This document shows positions 20,637-29,836 of a DNA stretch of 36,153 nucleotides, one piece after another. The stretch's first letter is position 1; each line of letters opens with the position of its first letter. Location of the stretch: positions 1-36,153 of the forward strand of contig JAFMHF010000015.1 in NCBI GenBank assembly GCA_017854655.1. Reading direction: 5' to 3'. Below the pieces are notes generated by a model. It saw only the letters and a list, made by a program, of their open reading frames with translations. It searched no databases and was not told where the DNA came from. The DNA is from Puniceicoccaceae bacterium (GTDB lineage Bacteria; Verrucomicrobiota; Verrucomicrobiia; Opitutales; Coraliomargaritaceae). The translations under genes and the position numbers were made by a program.

Positions 20637-21503
20637 TTAAAGCATCGTGCCCTCAATCGAGACTCGGCGTTTGAAACTCTCGAGGAATTTCGCTGTCACT
20701 GGGCCAGGCTTACCATTGCCAATCACGCGCGCATCAATCTCAACGATTGGCACAATCTCGGCAGCCGTCCCAGTTAAGAACACTTCCTCTGCAACCCAGA
20801 CGTCGTAACGCGTCATATTCGCCTCGCGCCAAGGAATGCCCAGCTCATCAGCAATCGCCAATGCAGTGTCACGGGTAATACCCTTCAAGGCACCGGAACT
20901 TGCGGCGGGCGTGATCAACTCGCCCTTATGCACAATAAAGATGTTATCACCAGTGCACTCAGCAATATAGCCCTGATCATTGAGCATAATCGCCTCATGA
21001 TAGCCAAGGTGCTGTGCTTCGATTTTAGCCAGAATATTGTTCAGGTAGTTGAGCGACTTCACTGCTGGCGGCAGTGCCGAAGGATTACAACGACGCGTCG
21101 GCACAGTGATAATTTTCAGGCCATTGTCGTAAAACTCCTGCGGGTACAATTGGATCGTATCCGCAATGATAATCAATTGCGGCTTGTCGCAGTTCTTGAT
21201 CGAAAGGCCAAGACTGCCAACGCCACGCGTCACGACCAAACGAATGTAGCCATTTTTCAAGTCATTCGCACGACAAGTCTCGCACAGCGCATCCGAGATC
21301 TCTTGGCGCGTCCATGCTAATTCGAGCATGATCGCTTTGGCGGAATACTCTAAACGCTCCAAATGCTCATCAAGCTTAAATACACAGCCATCATAGAGGC
21401 GAATACCTTCAAAAATACCGTCACCATAGAGCAAGCCATGATCGAACACCGAGACTGTAGCCTCACTAGCATCGACCAACTTATCATTCATATAAATCTT
21501 CAT
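20637..21503 (-). CDS. ilvE: Branched-chain amino acid aminotransferase (class IV PLP)
   Basis: Transfers the amino group from glutamate to the 2-oxo acids of valine, leucine and isoleucine. The 288-residue protein has the fold-type IV markers FDHGLLYGDGIFEGIR (20-35), the PLP lysine K149 in AVKSLNYLNNILAK, the E182 region (YIAECTGDNIFIV), the phosphate-binding SGALKGITRD and the late signature EVFLTGTAAEIVPI. The YGDGIFEGIR form and the length match IlvE more than D-amino acid transaminase or aminodeoxychorismate lyase, but these relatives are close. It is a single gene, about 180 bases from mcsA and 280 from deoA, both on the same strand. With cimA it supports an isoleucine route via citramalate. 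Confidence 0.9.
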   Translation of the reverse strand: MKIYMNDKLVDASEATVSVFDHGLLYGDGIFEGIRLYDGCVFKLDEHLERLEYSAKAIMLELAWTRQEISDALCETCRANDLKNGYIRLVVTRGVGSLGLSIKNCDKPQLIIIADTIQLYPQEFYDNGLKIITVPTRRCNPSALPPAVKSLNYLNNILAKIEAQHLGYHEAIMLNDQGYIAECTGDNIFIVHKGELITPAASSGALKGITRDTALAIADELGIPWREANMTRYDVWVAEEVFLTGTAAEIVPIVEIDARVIGNGKPGPVTAKFLESFKRRVSIEGTML

Positions 21504-21730
21504 AAATATAAAGAATATGAAGGCGAATTTGGTTTTGTCTAGCCTCCATCACACCTCAAATGCGAGTTCGTTCGACAAAATTCAACTGGGCGCGATATTT
21601 AGACTCTAAGGCATCGAGTCGCAGTTGCCCGACCAAAGCGCTCAATGCAAAACTCCAAGTACACCAACCAGCTTGTCGTGAATGCTATCGACCTTGCTAC
21701 AGTTGACTCGGCACACTGCCGCGCGGGCAC

Positions 21731-21763
21731 AAAAAAGCCCCAGCCATAACGACAGGGGCTTTA
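21731..21763 (-). terminator. Rho-independent terminator of the deoA-like gene
   Basis: On the minus strand AAAGCCCC pairs with GGGGCTTT and a run of T follows, 20 bases past the stop codon at 21783. Confidence 0.92.
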
Positions 21764-21782
21764 GTGGAAATTATGGCGTCAT

Positions 21783-23117
21783 TTACGCGACGCGTTCGAC
21801 AATCAGTAGCGGTGGATTCGGACGCTTCGGAGCCAGGCGGTATGCCGTCTTGAGGTACTCAAGTGCTTCTTCCATCTTAGCTTCGTCGTTGTAGTGGATC
21901 ATCATCAATGGCTCGCCTTGCTTGACCTGCGTGCCGACCTTCTTGATTTCAGAAACTCCCACTGCTGGATCGTATGTACCGTTCTTCTTCAGCGCCAACT
22001 TCTGCACGCCTTCGGCGATCAGGCCAGCATTAATAGTGTGAACATAGCCACGCTTAGGAGCTGGCAATTTACGCACGTGCTTCGCTGTGGGGAACTTGTC
22101 GGGATCATCGATCACTGAGATATCACCACCTTGCGCCTCGACCATATCTTTAAACTTCTGCAGCGCGGAACCATCTTTGAGGTGGCGTTGCACAGTCTGC
22201 TTTGCGGAGAGTGTTGAACCAGCGACCCCAGCGAGGCGCACGATTTCCATACCGAGCTTGAGCACTAACTCTTGCAAATCCTCTGGCCCCTCACCCTTGA
22301 GCAACTGAATCGCTTCCTTAATTTCAAGCGCAGTACCAACGGTATCACCGAGTGGTTGATTCATATCAGTCACCAATGCCACGCAACGGCGCTTCATTGA
22401 TCGACCGACACGGGTGATCGAACGTGCCAACTGCTTGGCTTGTTCGACATCCTTGATGAACGAACCGTTGCCCCACTTAACATCGATCACGAGGCCTTCC
22501 GCACCTTCAGCCAACTTGCGGCTGAGCACACTACCGGTGATCAATGGCAAACTCGGAATCGTGCCAGTCAACTGACGCAATTTGTAAAATTTCGCGTCCA
22601 CCGGAGAGATCTCCGGATCTTGCTTAATAAAGGTGCAACCGACTGTCTTCAACTGAGCTTTAAAGCCTTCCAAATCGAGGATCGGATTGAAATTCGGAAT
22701 TGAAGACAGCTTATCAAGATTACTAATAACATGCTCTTCATCAACGCCATTCATAGTTGGCATGACCACGCCACAAGCAGCTGCGAGCGGACCGAGCACG
22801 AGTGTGGTCTTATCACCAACACCACCGGTTGAGTATTTATCGATCTTCGGGCGGGAGATGCCAGTCAGGTCAATCACTTCACCAGACAGCATCATTTCCT
22901 CAGCAAAAATCGCCGTCTCCTGAGCAGACATGCCCTGGAAAAAGATCGCCATTGCTAAAGCTGATTGTTGGAATTCAGGAAGGTCATCATCCAAAATGGA
23001 ATCGACGATGTAGCGGATCTCCGCGTCGGAGAATTCGCCACCGTCACGCTTCTTTTCAACTAGAAAGCTGAAGGAAGGCTTGATGAACTTACGAGCACTG
23101 ATAATATTCTTTCTCAT
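21783..23117 (-). CDS. deoA: Thymidine/pyrimidine nucleoside phosphorylase homologue with altered active site
   Basis: A member of the nucleoside phosphorylase-II family (phosphorolysis of pyrimidine nucleosides), 444 residues and full length. The KYSTGGVGDKT loop (94-104), VTDMNQPLG, VIDVKWGNGSF and the C-terminal pyrimidine-nucleoside-phosphorylase domain are all present. The alignment to E. coli DeoA is gap-free through the core, but key residues differ. H85 is Y95, S113 is N123, T123 is N133, and the signature SGRGLGHTGGTLDKLE reads NGVDEEHVISNLDKLS. The lysine that binds the base in DeoA (K190) appears as arginine. It could use a different nucleoside or sugar, or act in another way, so the deoA symbol marks the family only. 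It is a single gene with its own terminator. Confidence 0.85.
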   Translation of the reverse strand: MRKNIISARKFIKPSFSFLVEKKRDGGEFSDAEIRYIVDSILDDDLPEFQQSALAMAIFFQGMSAQETAIFAEEMMLSGEVIDLTGISRPKIDKYSTGGVGDKTTLVLGPLAAACGVVMPTMNGVDEEHVISNLDKLSSIPNFNPILDLEGFKAQLKTVGCTFIKQDPEISPVDAKFYKLRQLTGTIPSLPLITGSVLSRKLAEGAEGLVIDVKWGNGSFIKDVEQAKQLARSITRVGRSMKRRCVALVTDMNQPLGDTVGTALEIKEAIQLLKGEGPEDLQELVLKLGMEIVRLAGVAGSTLSAKQTVQRHLKDGSALQKFKDMVEAQGGDISVIDDPDKFPTAKHVRKLPAPKRGYVHTINAGLIAEGVQKLALKKNGTYDPAVGVSEIKKVGTQVKQGEPLMMIHYNDEAKMEEALEYLKTAYRLAPKRPNPPLLIVERVA

Positions 23118-23336
23118 TTAATGAAAATGTAGGAACTGATTGATTTGCCCATCGAGAAGGCATAAACATTTATGTATTAGGCGATTAGAAGGGGTATTGT
23201 CGAGCCTTAAGAACGGGATTCTAGAAATAGAACCATTCACCATACTCAGCCGAACTGGCATAAGTAATAGAATCACACAGAAAGTTCCCAAAAGCAGAGC
23301 TTGACGCCGAGCGCTCTGGATTTTGCTCTGCTCCCC

Positions 23337-25115
23337 ATGAAGGTTTGGTTCAACCCATCTAAGGCAATCGAAAGTGCGCTATCGACAATCGCAGCTCAGA
23401 CAGAGGGCTTCGGCTCGGAGTTTGTGCCCGGCGTGCGCCCTGCTGATCCACGTTTCGGCGACTATCAGGCTAATGGCGTGCTCGCCTTTGCGAAGCAGAA
23501 CGGGCTCAATCCCCGCGAACTTGCTACCCGCCTGATCGCCGCTGCAGAAGCCTCCGACGAATTCGACCCTGCGTTCGTCACGCTCGATATCGCTGGCCCT
23601 GGCTTCATCAATTTTACGCTCACCCCGGAGTTCATTTGGCAGTGGCAACTCGCGTTCTCCACCAAAGAGGACTACCAAAGCGGTGCTAAAGCCCTCAAGG
23701 ACGGTCGCAAAGTCATCATCGACTATCCGAGTGCTAATACCGCCAAGCAAGCACACATCGGCCACTTGCGCCCAATGGTGATTGGCCAGGCCATCGCTCG
23801 CCTGCTCGATTTCTGTGGAGCCGACCTGATCCGCGACAACCACATCGGCGATTGGGGCACCAACTTCGGCACCTTAATCATGAAGATCAAGCGCGACGGC
23901 GTCGACCTGTCCGAGCTGGGCGAAAATGCCCTCGTCACCCTTGATCAACTCTACAAAGACGGCAGCGCACTCGAAATCGAGCAACCTGAACTGCGCGATA
24001 TTTCCCGCAACGAGCTGGTGCTCCTACAAAACGGCGATACCGAGAACACCGCACTTTGGAACGAAATCGTCGAAATCTCCAAAGTCGCGTTTGATAAGCT
24101 ATTCGTGCAAATCGGCGTCGAGATCGACATCACCCTCGGCGAATCCTTCTACCGCGACAAAGTGCAACGCATCTACGCCGAGCTGACCGAAGTCGGCCTC
24201 GCCGAACAAAGCGACGGCGCACTGGTTGTCTGGCACGACGAGATCAAAAAATTCTCGCGCGATAACGAACGCCCCTTTCCATTCAACATTCGCAAGCAAG
24301 ACGGCGCCAGCAACTACGCCTCTACCGATCTGGCGACCGTGCTTTATCGCTTGGAAGAGTTTAAGGCCGACGAGATTATCTACCTCACCGACGCCCGCCA
24401 ACAAGATCACTTCCAGCAGCTCTTTCTCACCACCGAAAAATGGTTCAAGGCCAAGGGCTATGCACAGCCAGAGATGAATCATGTCTTCTGGGGCACCATT
24501 CTCGGGGCCGACAAGAAGCCCTTTAAAACCAAGTCCGGCGAATCGATTAAACTCCAGGAACTCCTCGACGAAGCCCGCAACCGCGCCTTCGACGTCGTCA
24601 CCGAGAAAAATCCAGACCTCGACGAAGCCGAGCGACGCGAGATCGCTGAATCCGTTGGTATTGGTGCAATAAAATACGCCGACCTTTCCAGCAACCGCAC
24701 ACAAGACTACGTCTTTAGTTGGGATCGCCTCCTCAGCTTCGAGGGCAACACCGCGCCCTATCTGCTCTACGCAGTCGCACGTATCAACAGTATTTTCCGT
24801 AAAGTCGGCGTCGATCCCGAAGCGCCAATCGAAGCGGCAAGCCAAGCAGAGACAGAGGCCGAACTTGCGCTCGCACGTAAGATCATGGGCTTCGTCACGG
24901 CACTGGAGCTAACGCTCAATGACCTGCGCCCGCACTTCCTCTGCACCTATTTGTATGAATTGGCTGGTGCCTACAGCAGCTTCTACAATGCCGATAAGGT
25001 GATGGTCGAGGATACCGAAATCAAAGCCCGCCGCCTGTTACTTTGCGCACGCACCCGCACTGTGCTGATGACTGGCCTAGAGCTGCTCGGTATTAAGCCG
25101 TTGGAGCGCATGTAA
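23337..25115 (+). CDS. argS: Arginyl-tRNA synthetase
   Basis: Class Ia synthetase that charges tRNA-Arg. From the ATG at 23337 the protein has 592 residues; the frame opens 12 codons earlier, but that leader is not conserved. The N-terminal additional domain precedes the catalytic core, with YPSANTAKQAHIGHLRPMVI (130-149) containing the HIGH motif. Further on are NDNHIGDWGTNFGTLI-like sequence, DARQQDHFQQLF, NHVFWGTILG and KTKSGESIKL, which replaces KMSKS as in most bacterial ArgRS. The DALR anticodon-binding domain ends the protein. It is plainly functional and stands alone between divergent and convergent neighbours. The argS coding strand is opposed by a 248-codon antisense frame, which is a shadow. 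Confidence 0.96.
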   Translation: MKVWFNPSKAIESALSTIAAQTEGFGSEFVPGVRPADPRFGDYQANGVLAFAKQNGLNPRELATRLIAAAEASDEFDPAFVTLDIAGPGFINFTLTPEFIWQWQLAFSTKEDYQSGAKALKDGRKVIIDYPSANTAKQAHIGHLRPMVIGQAIARLLDFCGADLIRDNHIGDWGTNFGTLIMKIKRDGVDLSELGENALVTLDQLYKDGSALEIEQPELRDISRNELVLLQNGDTENTALWNEIVEISKVAFDKLFVQIGVEIDITLGESFYRDKVQRIYAELTEVGLAEQSDGALVVWHDEIKKFSRDNERPFPFNIRKQDGASNYASTDLATVLYRLEEFKADEIIYLTDARQQDHFQQLFLTTEKWFKAKGYAQPEMNHVFWGTILGADKKPFKTKSGESIKLQELLDEARNRAFDVVTEKNPDLDEAERREIAESVGIGAIKYADLSSNRTQDYVFSWDRLLSFEGNTAPYLLYAVARINSIFRKVGVDPEAPIEAASQAETEAELALARKIMGFVTALELTLNDLRPHFLCTYLYELAGAYSSFYNADKVMVEDTEIKARRLLLCARTRTVLMTGLELLGIKPLERM

Positions 25116-25181
25116 GTTCAAGCCGCAAAGCCAGACTTCAAATCCGACTTTGATTTATAATACAGAGGGGAACGCACTTCC

Positions 25182-26075
25182 TCATTCGCCATCACTAAGG
25201 TCGACAAGTACAGCCAGCAAGGCCTGCCCCAATGAACGATCCGAGGCAACTAGCACGCCGCGGTGATTCATGAATGTAGAATCTGCTCGATTTAAATCCA
25301 AGCGCTGTCCGGCAACATCACTGCACCACGCGCCCAACTCTGCGTAGATGCACGCCGTCGCAGCATAATCCCACAGACTGCCGCCGCCGGCTTGCGGCTT
25401 CGGGAATTTGAAATAGCACGCAGGCGCTTGCTCCAATACCCACAACGCATTCATCACCGCACCGCCCGTCAAAGTTGTTTGCAGCCCGTCCTGGCCGAGC
25501 TCACTCGCCAATACCTGCAACTGCGCCAGCGCCGCGTCAAACTGCGGGTGACTCACGATGCTACGATCTGAAATAAAGCTCAGAGGCGCAGCCTCTGACG
25601 ATGGTGGCAACGTCCAAGGCTCACCATCACGCAACGCCCCCTGCCCCGCAACTGCCTGATAACTCGTGCCGGTCGAGGGATCATAGACCACCCCAATCAA
25701 CGGCGTACCATCCCGCGCCACCAACGCAATCGAAACCGCATAACCGGGGATTGACTCCGTAAATGGCAAAGTCCCATCGAGCGGATCAATACACCAGAAG
25801 GCATCTTTTTCTAAACGACTGCCATCATCTGGCTGCTCTTCAGTCAACAGTCCGAGATCGTAGGCCGCACAGCTCGGCAGCAAGTGCTTTAGGATAATCG
25901 CCTGGCTCAGCTCATCCACCTCCGTCACGACCTGCGAGGCGAGACTCTCGCCGCCGGCCTTGTGCTGTACCAGAACCTCACGACCATCGTACTGAGCAAT
26001 CAAGACGCCTGCCTCCTTCACTGCCGTCGCCGCGCACCCAACGAGCTGGATCAAATCTTCCGCGCTTAATCGCAT
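25182..26075 (-). CDS. Inositol monophosphatase-family phosphatase (CysQ/HAL2-like)
   Basis: A lithium-sensitive-type metal-dependent phosphatase of 297 residues. The metal-binding motifs are TEEQPD (E79/E80), [14 protein letters not shown] (D97, D100, G101, T102) and, near 230-240, [12 protein letters not shown] with the third aspartate. These place it in the IMPase/FIG superfamily. The wide spacing and the DGTLPF wording suggest the 3'(2'),5'-bisphosphate nucleotidase branch, but an inositol or sugar phosphate substrate is equally possible. Its start overlaps the end of the upstream kinase gene by ten bases, so the two are co-transcribed. A kinase and a phosphatase in one unit hints at opposing or sequential action on related small molecules. 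Confidence 0.83.
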   Translation of the reverse strand: MRLSAEDLIQLVGCAATAVKEAGVLIAQYDGREVLVQHKAGGESLASQVVTEVDELSQAIILKHLLPSCAAYDLGLLTEEQPDDGSRLEKDAFWCIDPLDGTLPFTESIPGYAVSIALVARDGTPLIGVVYDPSTGTSYQAVAGQGALRDGEPWTLPPSSEAAPLSFISDRSIVSHPQFDAALAQLQVLASELGQDGLQTTLTGGAVMNALWVLEQAPACYFKFPKPQAGGGSLWDYAATACIYAELGAWCSDVAGQRLDLNRADSTFMNHRGVLVASDRSLGQALLAVLVDLSDGE

Positions 26076-27064
26076 CGTGCAGCATCCTGTAAACTGGCAA
26101 GCACTTCACGAGCCAAGCGCTCACTGTAGCCATTGATCTTCCAATGCCCCGGGCTCCAGCCTTTTAGAAAGCGATGAAAGTCCGTCCATGCCACTGGATA
26201 AAGCGACCGCCAATCACGCTCCAAGGCATCCAGATCGAGGTTAGTTCCTTGGGCCGTTAATGCACCACGCAAGACACCGAAATACAGATCCAACAGCGCA
26301 GACTCCTCCCGCTCGCACGCCAGTTCGTCGAGACAACTGCCGACAAGGTAGGCGACGTCCTTGATCCCACACCCTGCTCCTACATACTGAAAATCCACCG
26401 CCGCCACCGACGCGCCATCTTCTGAAAAACAAAAGTTCGCCAGCTTGGCATCACCATGCACCAGCGTCTGATATGGACTAGCCCTGAGCTTTTGATCGAT
26501 CGCAACTGCCGCGTTTTTCAATGCCGGATCTTCCTTCGCTAAGATCGCCAGCTCATCCGGCCGTGTATCCAAATGCCAATACGTGCCCTGCTCCCACAAG
26601 CCCCTCGGCTCGGCCCCCATAAAAGTCGCGTGGAAATGCGCCAACCACGACAAGCAGGCGTGCAACTCAGTCTCACCCACGGTCGTGCGACGCAGCGCAA
26701 ACCCCGACGCATCCAGATCCTCTAATACCATGATCGACTCGTGCCGCACCGACTCCAGCGCCAAGCACTTCGGCACCCGGCAACCCGGCCCACAACGCGC
26801 ACTCCAGTCACGATACCAGGCCGCCTCCACTTCGTAGGACTTGAGCTTACGTTGATGCGACAGATCCGTATTCCACCCCCTTGGGTGTGTCACTGCCGCC
26901 GGCAGCGACACGTGTTTGACGACCACACTTTCCACAGACCCGCCCTTCAACCCATAACGCACAATCGAACCATAGCCGCTCCAAAGACTCTGGATCACGC
27001 CCAGCTCAATCAGCTCAGTGGCTCCGGTGGAGCTCAGAATCATCGATTTTAAATGCGTATTCAT
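26066..27064 (-). CDS. Aminoglycoside phosphotransferase/CHK-like small-molecule kinase
   Basis: A protein-kinase-like-fold phosphotransferase of 332 residues from the ATG at 27064; an alternative start at 27097 would add 11. Visible elements are SVVVKHV with the presumed ATP-binding lysine (K50 in this numbering), [11 protein letters not shown] as the hinge, [13 protein letters not shown] with the catalytic H-G-D-x4-N (203-210) and [10 protein letters not shown] with the metal-binding D224. This layout is found in aminoglycoside, choline and ecdysteroid-type (DUF1679/CHK) kinases. The target is probably a small metabolite; nothing indicates antibiotic resistance. The stop codon overlaps the phosphatase start by ten bases. 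The upstream minus-strand open frame ends in a TAATG junction with this start. Confidence 0.8.
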   Translation of the reverse strand: MNTHLKSMILSSTGATELIELGVIQSLWSGYGSIVRYGLKGGSVESVVVKHVSLPAAVTHPRGWNTDLSHQRKLKSYEVEAAWYRDWSARCGPGCRVPKCLALESVRHESIMVLEDLDASGFALRRTTVGETELHACLSWLAHFHATFMGAEPRGLWEQGTYWHLDTRPDELAILAKEDPALKNAAVAIDQKLRASPYQTLVHGDAKLANFCFSEDGASVAAVDFQYVGAGCGIKDVAYLVGSCLDELACEREESALLDLYFGVLRGALTAQGTNLDLDALERDWRSLYPVAWTDFHRFLKGWSPGHWKINGYSERLAREVLASLQDAARCD

Positions 27065-27246
27065 TAGGAGATAGAACATGAACAGCTCATGCCACAATCC
27101 AAGAGCGAACTAGCCGAGGCAGTATTCCACAGCGCATGAGTCAGGCCGAGGTACTCATCGACCTGCATCCAATTCAATGGTACCTTGCGATGGCGCAAAC
27201 TCCAGTGATGCGCGAAGCCATACGTACCGGTCGGCATCCCATCCAT
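27064..27246 (-). CDS. Possible small protein, 60 residues, unrecognised
   Basis: A short frame beginning [20 protein letters not shown] whose TAA stop shares its last base with the ATG of the kinase gene (TAATG), a typical coupling junction. It fills the otherwise empty 190 bases between the kinase and msrB. There is no Shine-Dalgarno sequence, no known motif and an unusual run of H, W and C residues. It may be a real leader protein or chance. Comparison with related genomes at this position would settle it. Confidence 0.25.
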   Translation of the reverse strand: MDGMPTGTYGFAHHWSLRHRKVPLNWMQVDEYLGLTHALWNTASASSLLDCGMSCSCSIS

Positions 27247-27288
27247 AACTATAAAGTGAACAATGCCGAGAGCTCGAAATATGAAATA

Positions 27289-27918
27289 CTATTTCGCTTC
27301 GCGATACCATACCTCAACCAACTTTTTGATGGCATCGGCAGACTCAGCGGCTTCGAAATTTAATGATGCGGAATTGATGCAGTAACGCAGTCCCGTAGGC
27401 TCTGGACCATCGGAAAAAACGTGGCCTTGATGCGAACCGCAGACCGCGCAATGCACTTCGACGCGGGTCATGCCATAGCTCACGTCACGCGTTTCACCTA
27501 TTGTGCGTTTATCAATTGGCGTAAAGAAGCTCGGCCAACCGGTGCCAGAATCAAACTTTGTGGTGCTACTGAAAAGCGGCGTATCACAGCCGACACAGCG
27601 ATACAACCCAGTCGCCTTATTGTCGTTGTATGGATTGGCAAAGGGCCGCTCGGTGCCTTGTTTACGGGCGACCTCATACTGAATGTCTGTCAGGCGCTCC
27701 TGCCACTCGGCATCGCTGCGTAAGACCGGAAAGCGATCACCGCCTAGATCCACATGCGAAGGCAGCCCACAGGCGCTCGCACATTCGCTCACAGTTTCAT
27801 CAATTGATTCGGGAAGAGTATTTGGTTCGTCGGCCATGCTGAATTGAATTAAAAAGCCCCCCACAATCAAACTAAGCAGGGCAGTAATGGAGATAGTGGT
27901 GCGGGATATGTGGTTCAT
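27289..27918 (-). CDS. msrB: Exported peptide-methionine (R)-S-oxide reductase MsrB
   Basis: Reduces methionine-R-sulfoxide in proteins. The ATG at 27918 gives 209 residues with an N-terminal signal or anchor segment ([19 protein letters not shown]), so the enzyme works in the periplasm; the frame from 27948 only lengthens the leader. After a 50-residue linker the MsrB domain has the zinc-binding pairs CVGC and CAVC, the signature [10 protein letters not shown] and the catalytic cysteine in [11 protein letters not shown]. The resolving cysteine positions are not certain from sequence. No msrA is next to it. It lies 58 bases beyond the dnaX extension on the same strand. Confidence 0.93.
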   Translation of the reverse strand: MNHISRTTISITALLSLIVGGFLIQFSMADEPNTLPESIDETVSECASACGLPSHVDLGGDRFPVLRSDAEWQERLTDIQYEVARKQGTERPFANPYNDNKATGLYRCVGCDTPLFSSTTKFDSGTGWPSFFTPIDKRTIGETRDVSYGMTRVEVHCAVCGSHQGHVFSDGPEPTGLRYCINSASLNFEAAESADAIKKLVEVWYREAK

Positions 27919-27976
27919 TAGAAAAATAAGATAGCACTCATGCTGCATTTATTCCCGCGAAGTGCAAGTAGCTCTG

Positions 27977-28344
27977 CTAAAACAGCATATCGTCCTCATC
28001 CGGATAGCGAATCTCTGTGAGACTGCCGTTGAATTTAGCTGCCAGGGCTGCCATAATTTCAGCACCGATGCGCGATGCCGCGACCTCTTCGGTTATGAGT
28101 GACTCACCAGAGTGTACAACTGCTGGTGCTGCCTTTACTGTAGAAAAACTCCCAGCCGACTCTTGCGCCTGTAGATCTGCGGCAGCATCTATTGCTGCGT
28201 GCTCTGGATCCACGTCTGGCAGCTCCACATCGAGCAATGCATCGACCACACTATCCGGCGCATCCAGTGCGACTTTTACTGGTGTATCAACAACCAGTGT
28301 CGCTTCGACCTCGATCGCCTCAGGCGTTGACGGGACTAGGGCTT
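27977..28344 (-). CDS. dnaX: dnaX -1-frame extension (tau-like C-terminal tail)
   Basis: After the A10 run the -1 frame stays open for about 122 codons to a stop at 27977. The zero frame stops at once (TAG at 28336-28338). The extension begins [18 protein letters not shown], is rich in alanine, acidic and proline residues, and ends in [19 protein letters not shown] plus an acidic tail. The last part reads like a small folded domain, as in short bacterial tau C-termini. Its own ATG-less start (a GTG at 28249) and lack of any ribosome-binding site argue that it is made only as part of DnaX. Alternatively a missing A in the homopolymer is a sequencing error and the gene is simply continuous. Confidence 0.75.
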
Positions 28345-28370
28345 TTTTTTTTCGGGTAGCGTCGCCCCTG
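28336..28370 (-). promoter_or_regulatory. Candidate programmed frameshift/transcription-slippage site in dnaX
   Basis: On the coding strand ten consecutive A (28352-28343) are followed by G, giving the heptamer A AAA AAG used for -1 frameshifting in E. coli dnaX. The zero-frame stop TAG comes two codons later. A purine-rich AGGGG lies 12 bases before the A-run and could act as an internal Shine-Dalgarno stimulator. A small hairpin (CGCC/GGCG) lies about 17 bases after it. Ten A is also long enough for RNA polymerase slippage, as in Thermus dnaX. Confidence 0.7.
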
Positions 28371-29469
28371 CGCCTGCCAATTGCTTGATCAAGCTGTCGA
28401 TCGCACGCGAGCGGGACTCTTCGGCTGCTTTCAATAGCACCACCTCAAAATTTACTTTTTCTGACAGTCCGCGTTGCACCGATGCTTCACCACGATTCAA
28501 GGCATCGAGCATACGCATAATCGACTCGGTTGTCAGTGCGACGCCGAGTTGATCGCTGGAACCACCCTTCTGAATAGCATCGAGCAGTGCTTCGCGAACA
28601 TACACTTCGAGATCCTGCAAAATGCGGAATAAATCGCGCCCTTCTTCAGCATAGAGATCGACCGCGGCAATGATCGCTGGATAATCAAGTGAACCGAGCG
28701 CTTTAGCGAGTTCGGCAATACGCTCGCCTGAAACCAAGCCATACACATCGAGCACGTCGCTATCGGCGATTTTACTGCCGCAGAATGAAATCATTTGATC
28801 GAGAATCGACTGCGCATCACGCATGCCGCCATTGGCGAGACGGGCAATCGATGCAATGGCCTCAGCTTCGACTTCGATACCTTCAGCCTTTGAAATCTCG
28901 GTTAGCTTATCAGCAATGACGTTGTCCGAAATTGGTCGAAATTCAAAACGCTGGCAACGTGAGACGATGGTCGGCAACACTTTATGCGCTTCGGTCGTTG
29001 CGAAGAAAAATTTAACGTGCTCAGGAGGTTCTTCGAGTGTCTTCAGCAGCGCATTAAACGCAGCAGTCGAGAGCATGTGTACTTCATCAATGATGTAGAT
29101 TTTGTAGGTGCACTGCGTTGGCGCGTATTGACAGTCGTCGCGCAGTTCACGTACTTGATCGACGCTGTTGTTCGAAGCACCATCGATCTCGATCACATCC
29201 ATGCAGGAACCACCCATGATGGCTTGGCTGATCTCGGATTCGTTGTCAGGGGTAGCACTCGGTCCGCCTTCAGCATTGAGCGCTTTAGCAAACAAGCGCG
29301 CGGTGCTGGTTTTACCCGTGCCGCGCGGCCCGACAAACAGATAGGCATGTGCTATACGCTTAGTATCAATCGCATTGCGTAGGGTGCGCACGATATGATC
29401 CTGCCCCACCAGTTCATCAAACTGTTTAGGGCGCCAGCGGCGTGCGATTACTTGATAACCTTTTTCCAT
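28336..29469 (-). CDS. dnaX: DNA polymerase III subunit gamma/tau (DnaX), zero-frame product
   Basis: Clamp-loader ATPase of 377 residues in the zero frame, corresponding to a gamma-like form. It has [20 protein letters not shown] at the N-terminus, Walker A GPRGTGKT (47-54), Walker B IIDEV (126-130), the SRC motif (170-172) and domain III up to about residue 365. The usual zinc module between Walker A and DVIEID is present in length but none of its four cysteines remain. The frame ends KKKP-stop within an A10 run that resembles a programmed slippery site. The gene lies directly downstream of the SRP RNA gene. Confidence 0.95.
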   Translation of the reverse strand: MEKGYQVIARRWRPKQFDELVGQDHIVRTLRNAIDTKRIAHAYLFVGPRGTGKTSTARLFAKALNAEGGPSATPDNESEISQAIMGGSCMDVIEIDGASNNSVDQVRELRDDCQYAPTQCTYKIYIIDEVHMLSTAAFNALLKTLEEPPEHVKFFFATTEAHKVLPTIVSRCQRFEFRPISDNVIADKLTEISKAEGIEVEAEAIASIARLANGGMRDAQSILDQMISFCGSKIADSDVLDVYGLVSGERIAELAKALGSLDYPAIIAAVDLYAEEGRDLFRILQDLEVYVREALLDAIQKGGSSDQLGVALTTESIMRMLDALNRGEASVQRGLSEKVNFEVVLLKAAEESRSRAIDSLIKQLAGAGATLPEKKKP

Positions 29470-29602
29470 CGAGGCTTTAAAAAAAGCTCTGATTTGGGGG
29501 AAGTTGCAAGGGGCTTTTTCAAGAACTTTGCCCTTTTCTAAAATCCAGTAAAGTGAGTCGGTAAATAGCTCCGAATTCCAGCTGATTCATATGTCCGGAC
29601 AC

Positions 29603-29706
29603 AAAAGTGGCCAGGCACCCTACGGCACATGAGGATTAGGTGTTCGCTGCTTCCTTCCGGATCTGACGAGGTCAACCTGTCCAACATTGCATAGGACCCG
29701 GCCACC
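29603..29706 (-). ncRNA. ffs: Signal recognition particle RNA (4.5S-type)
   Basis: On the minus strand the conserved domain IV hairpin is explicit: GTCAGATCCGGAAGGAAGCAGC, the Ffh-binding loop of every bacterial SRP RNA, is present with flanking pairing strands. The 5' GGTGGCCGGG pairs with the 3' end (CCTGGCCAC), and a T-run (TTTT at about 29603-29606) ends the RNA. The length is about 100 nucleotides, the short form without an Alu domain. It targets membrane and secreted proteins with Ffh. It lies immediately upstream of dnaX, as the equivalent gene does in Bacillus. Confidence 0.95.
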
Positions 29707-29836
29707 GATAAAAGACATCCACTCTTCCCCTTCGTTCAACACTAAAATGAACTATTTTTCAGTCAATTAAGGGAAAATCACGCCCCGACTCCTTTCAGGT
29801 TCGACCTTAGCGGCTGAATCTTCGATCTTCTGACTC

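Noticed and set aside
24099-24845. 248-codon minus-strand frame opposite argS
   Set aside because: Antisense shadow of a clear arginyl-tRNA synthetase; its sequence is low in family features.
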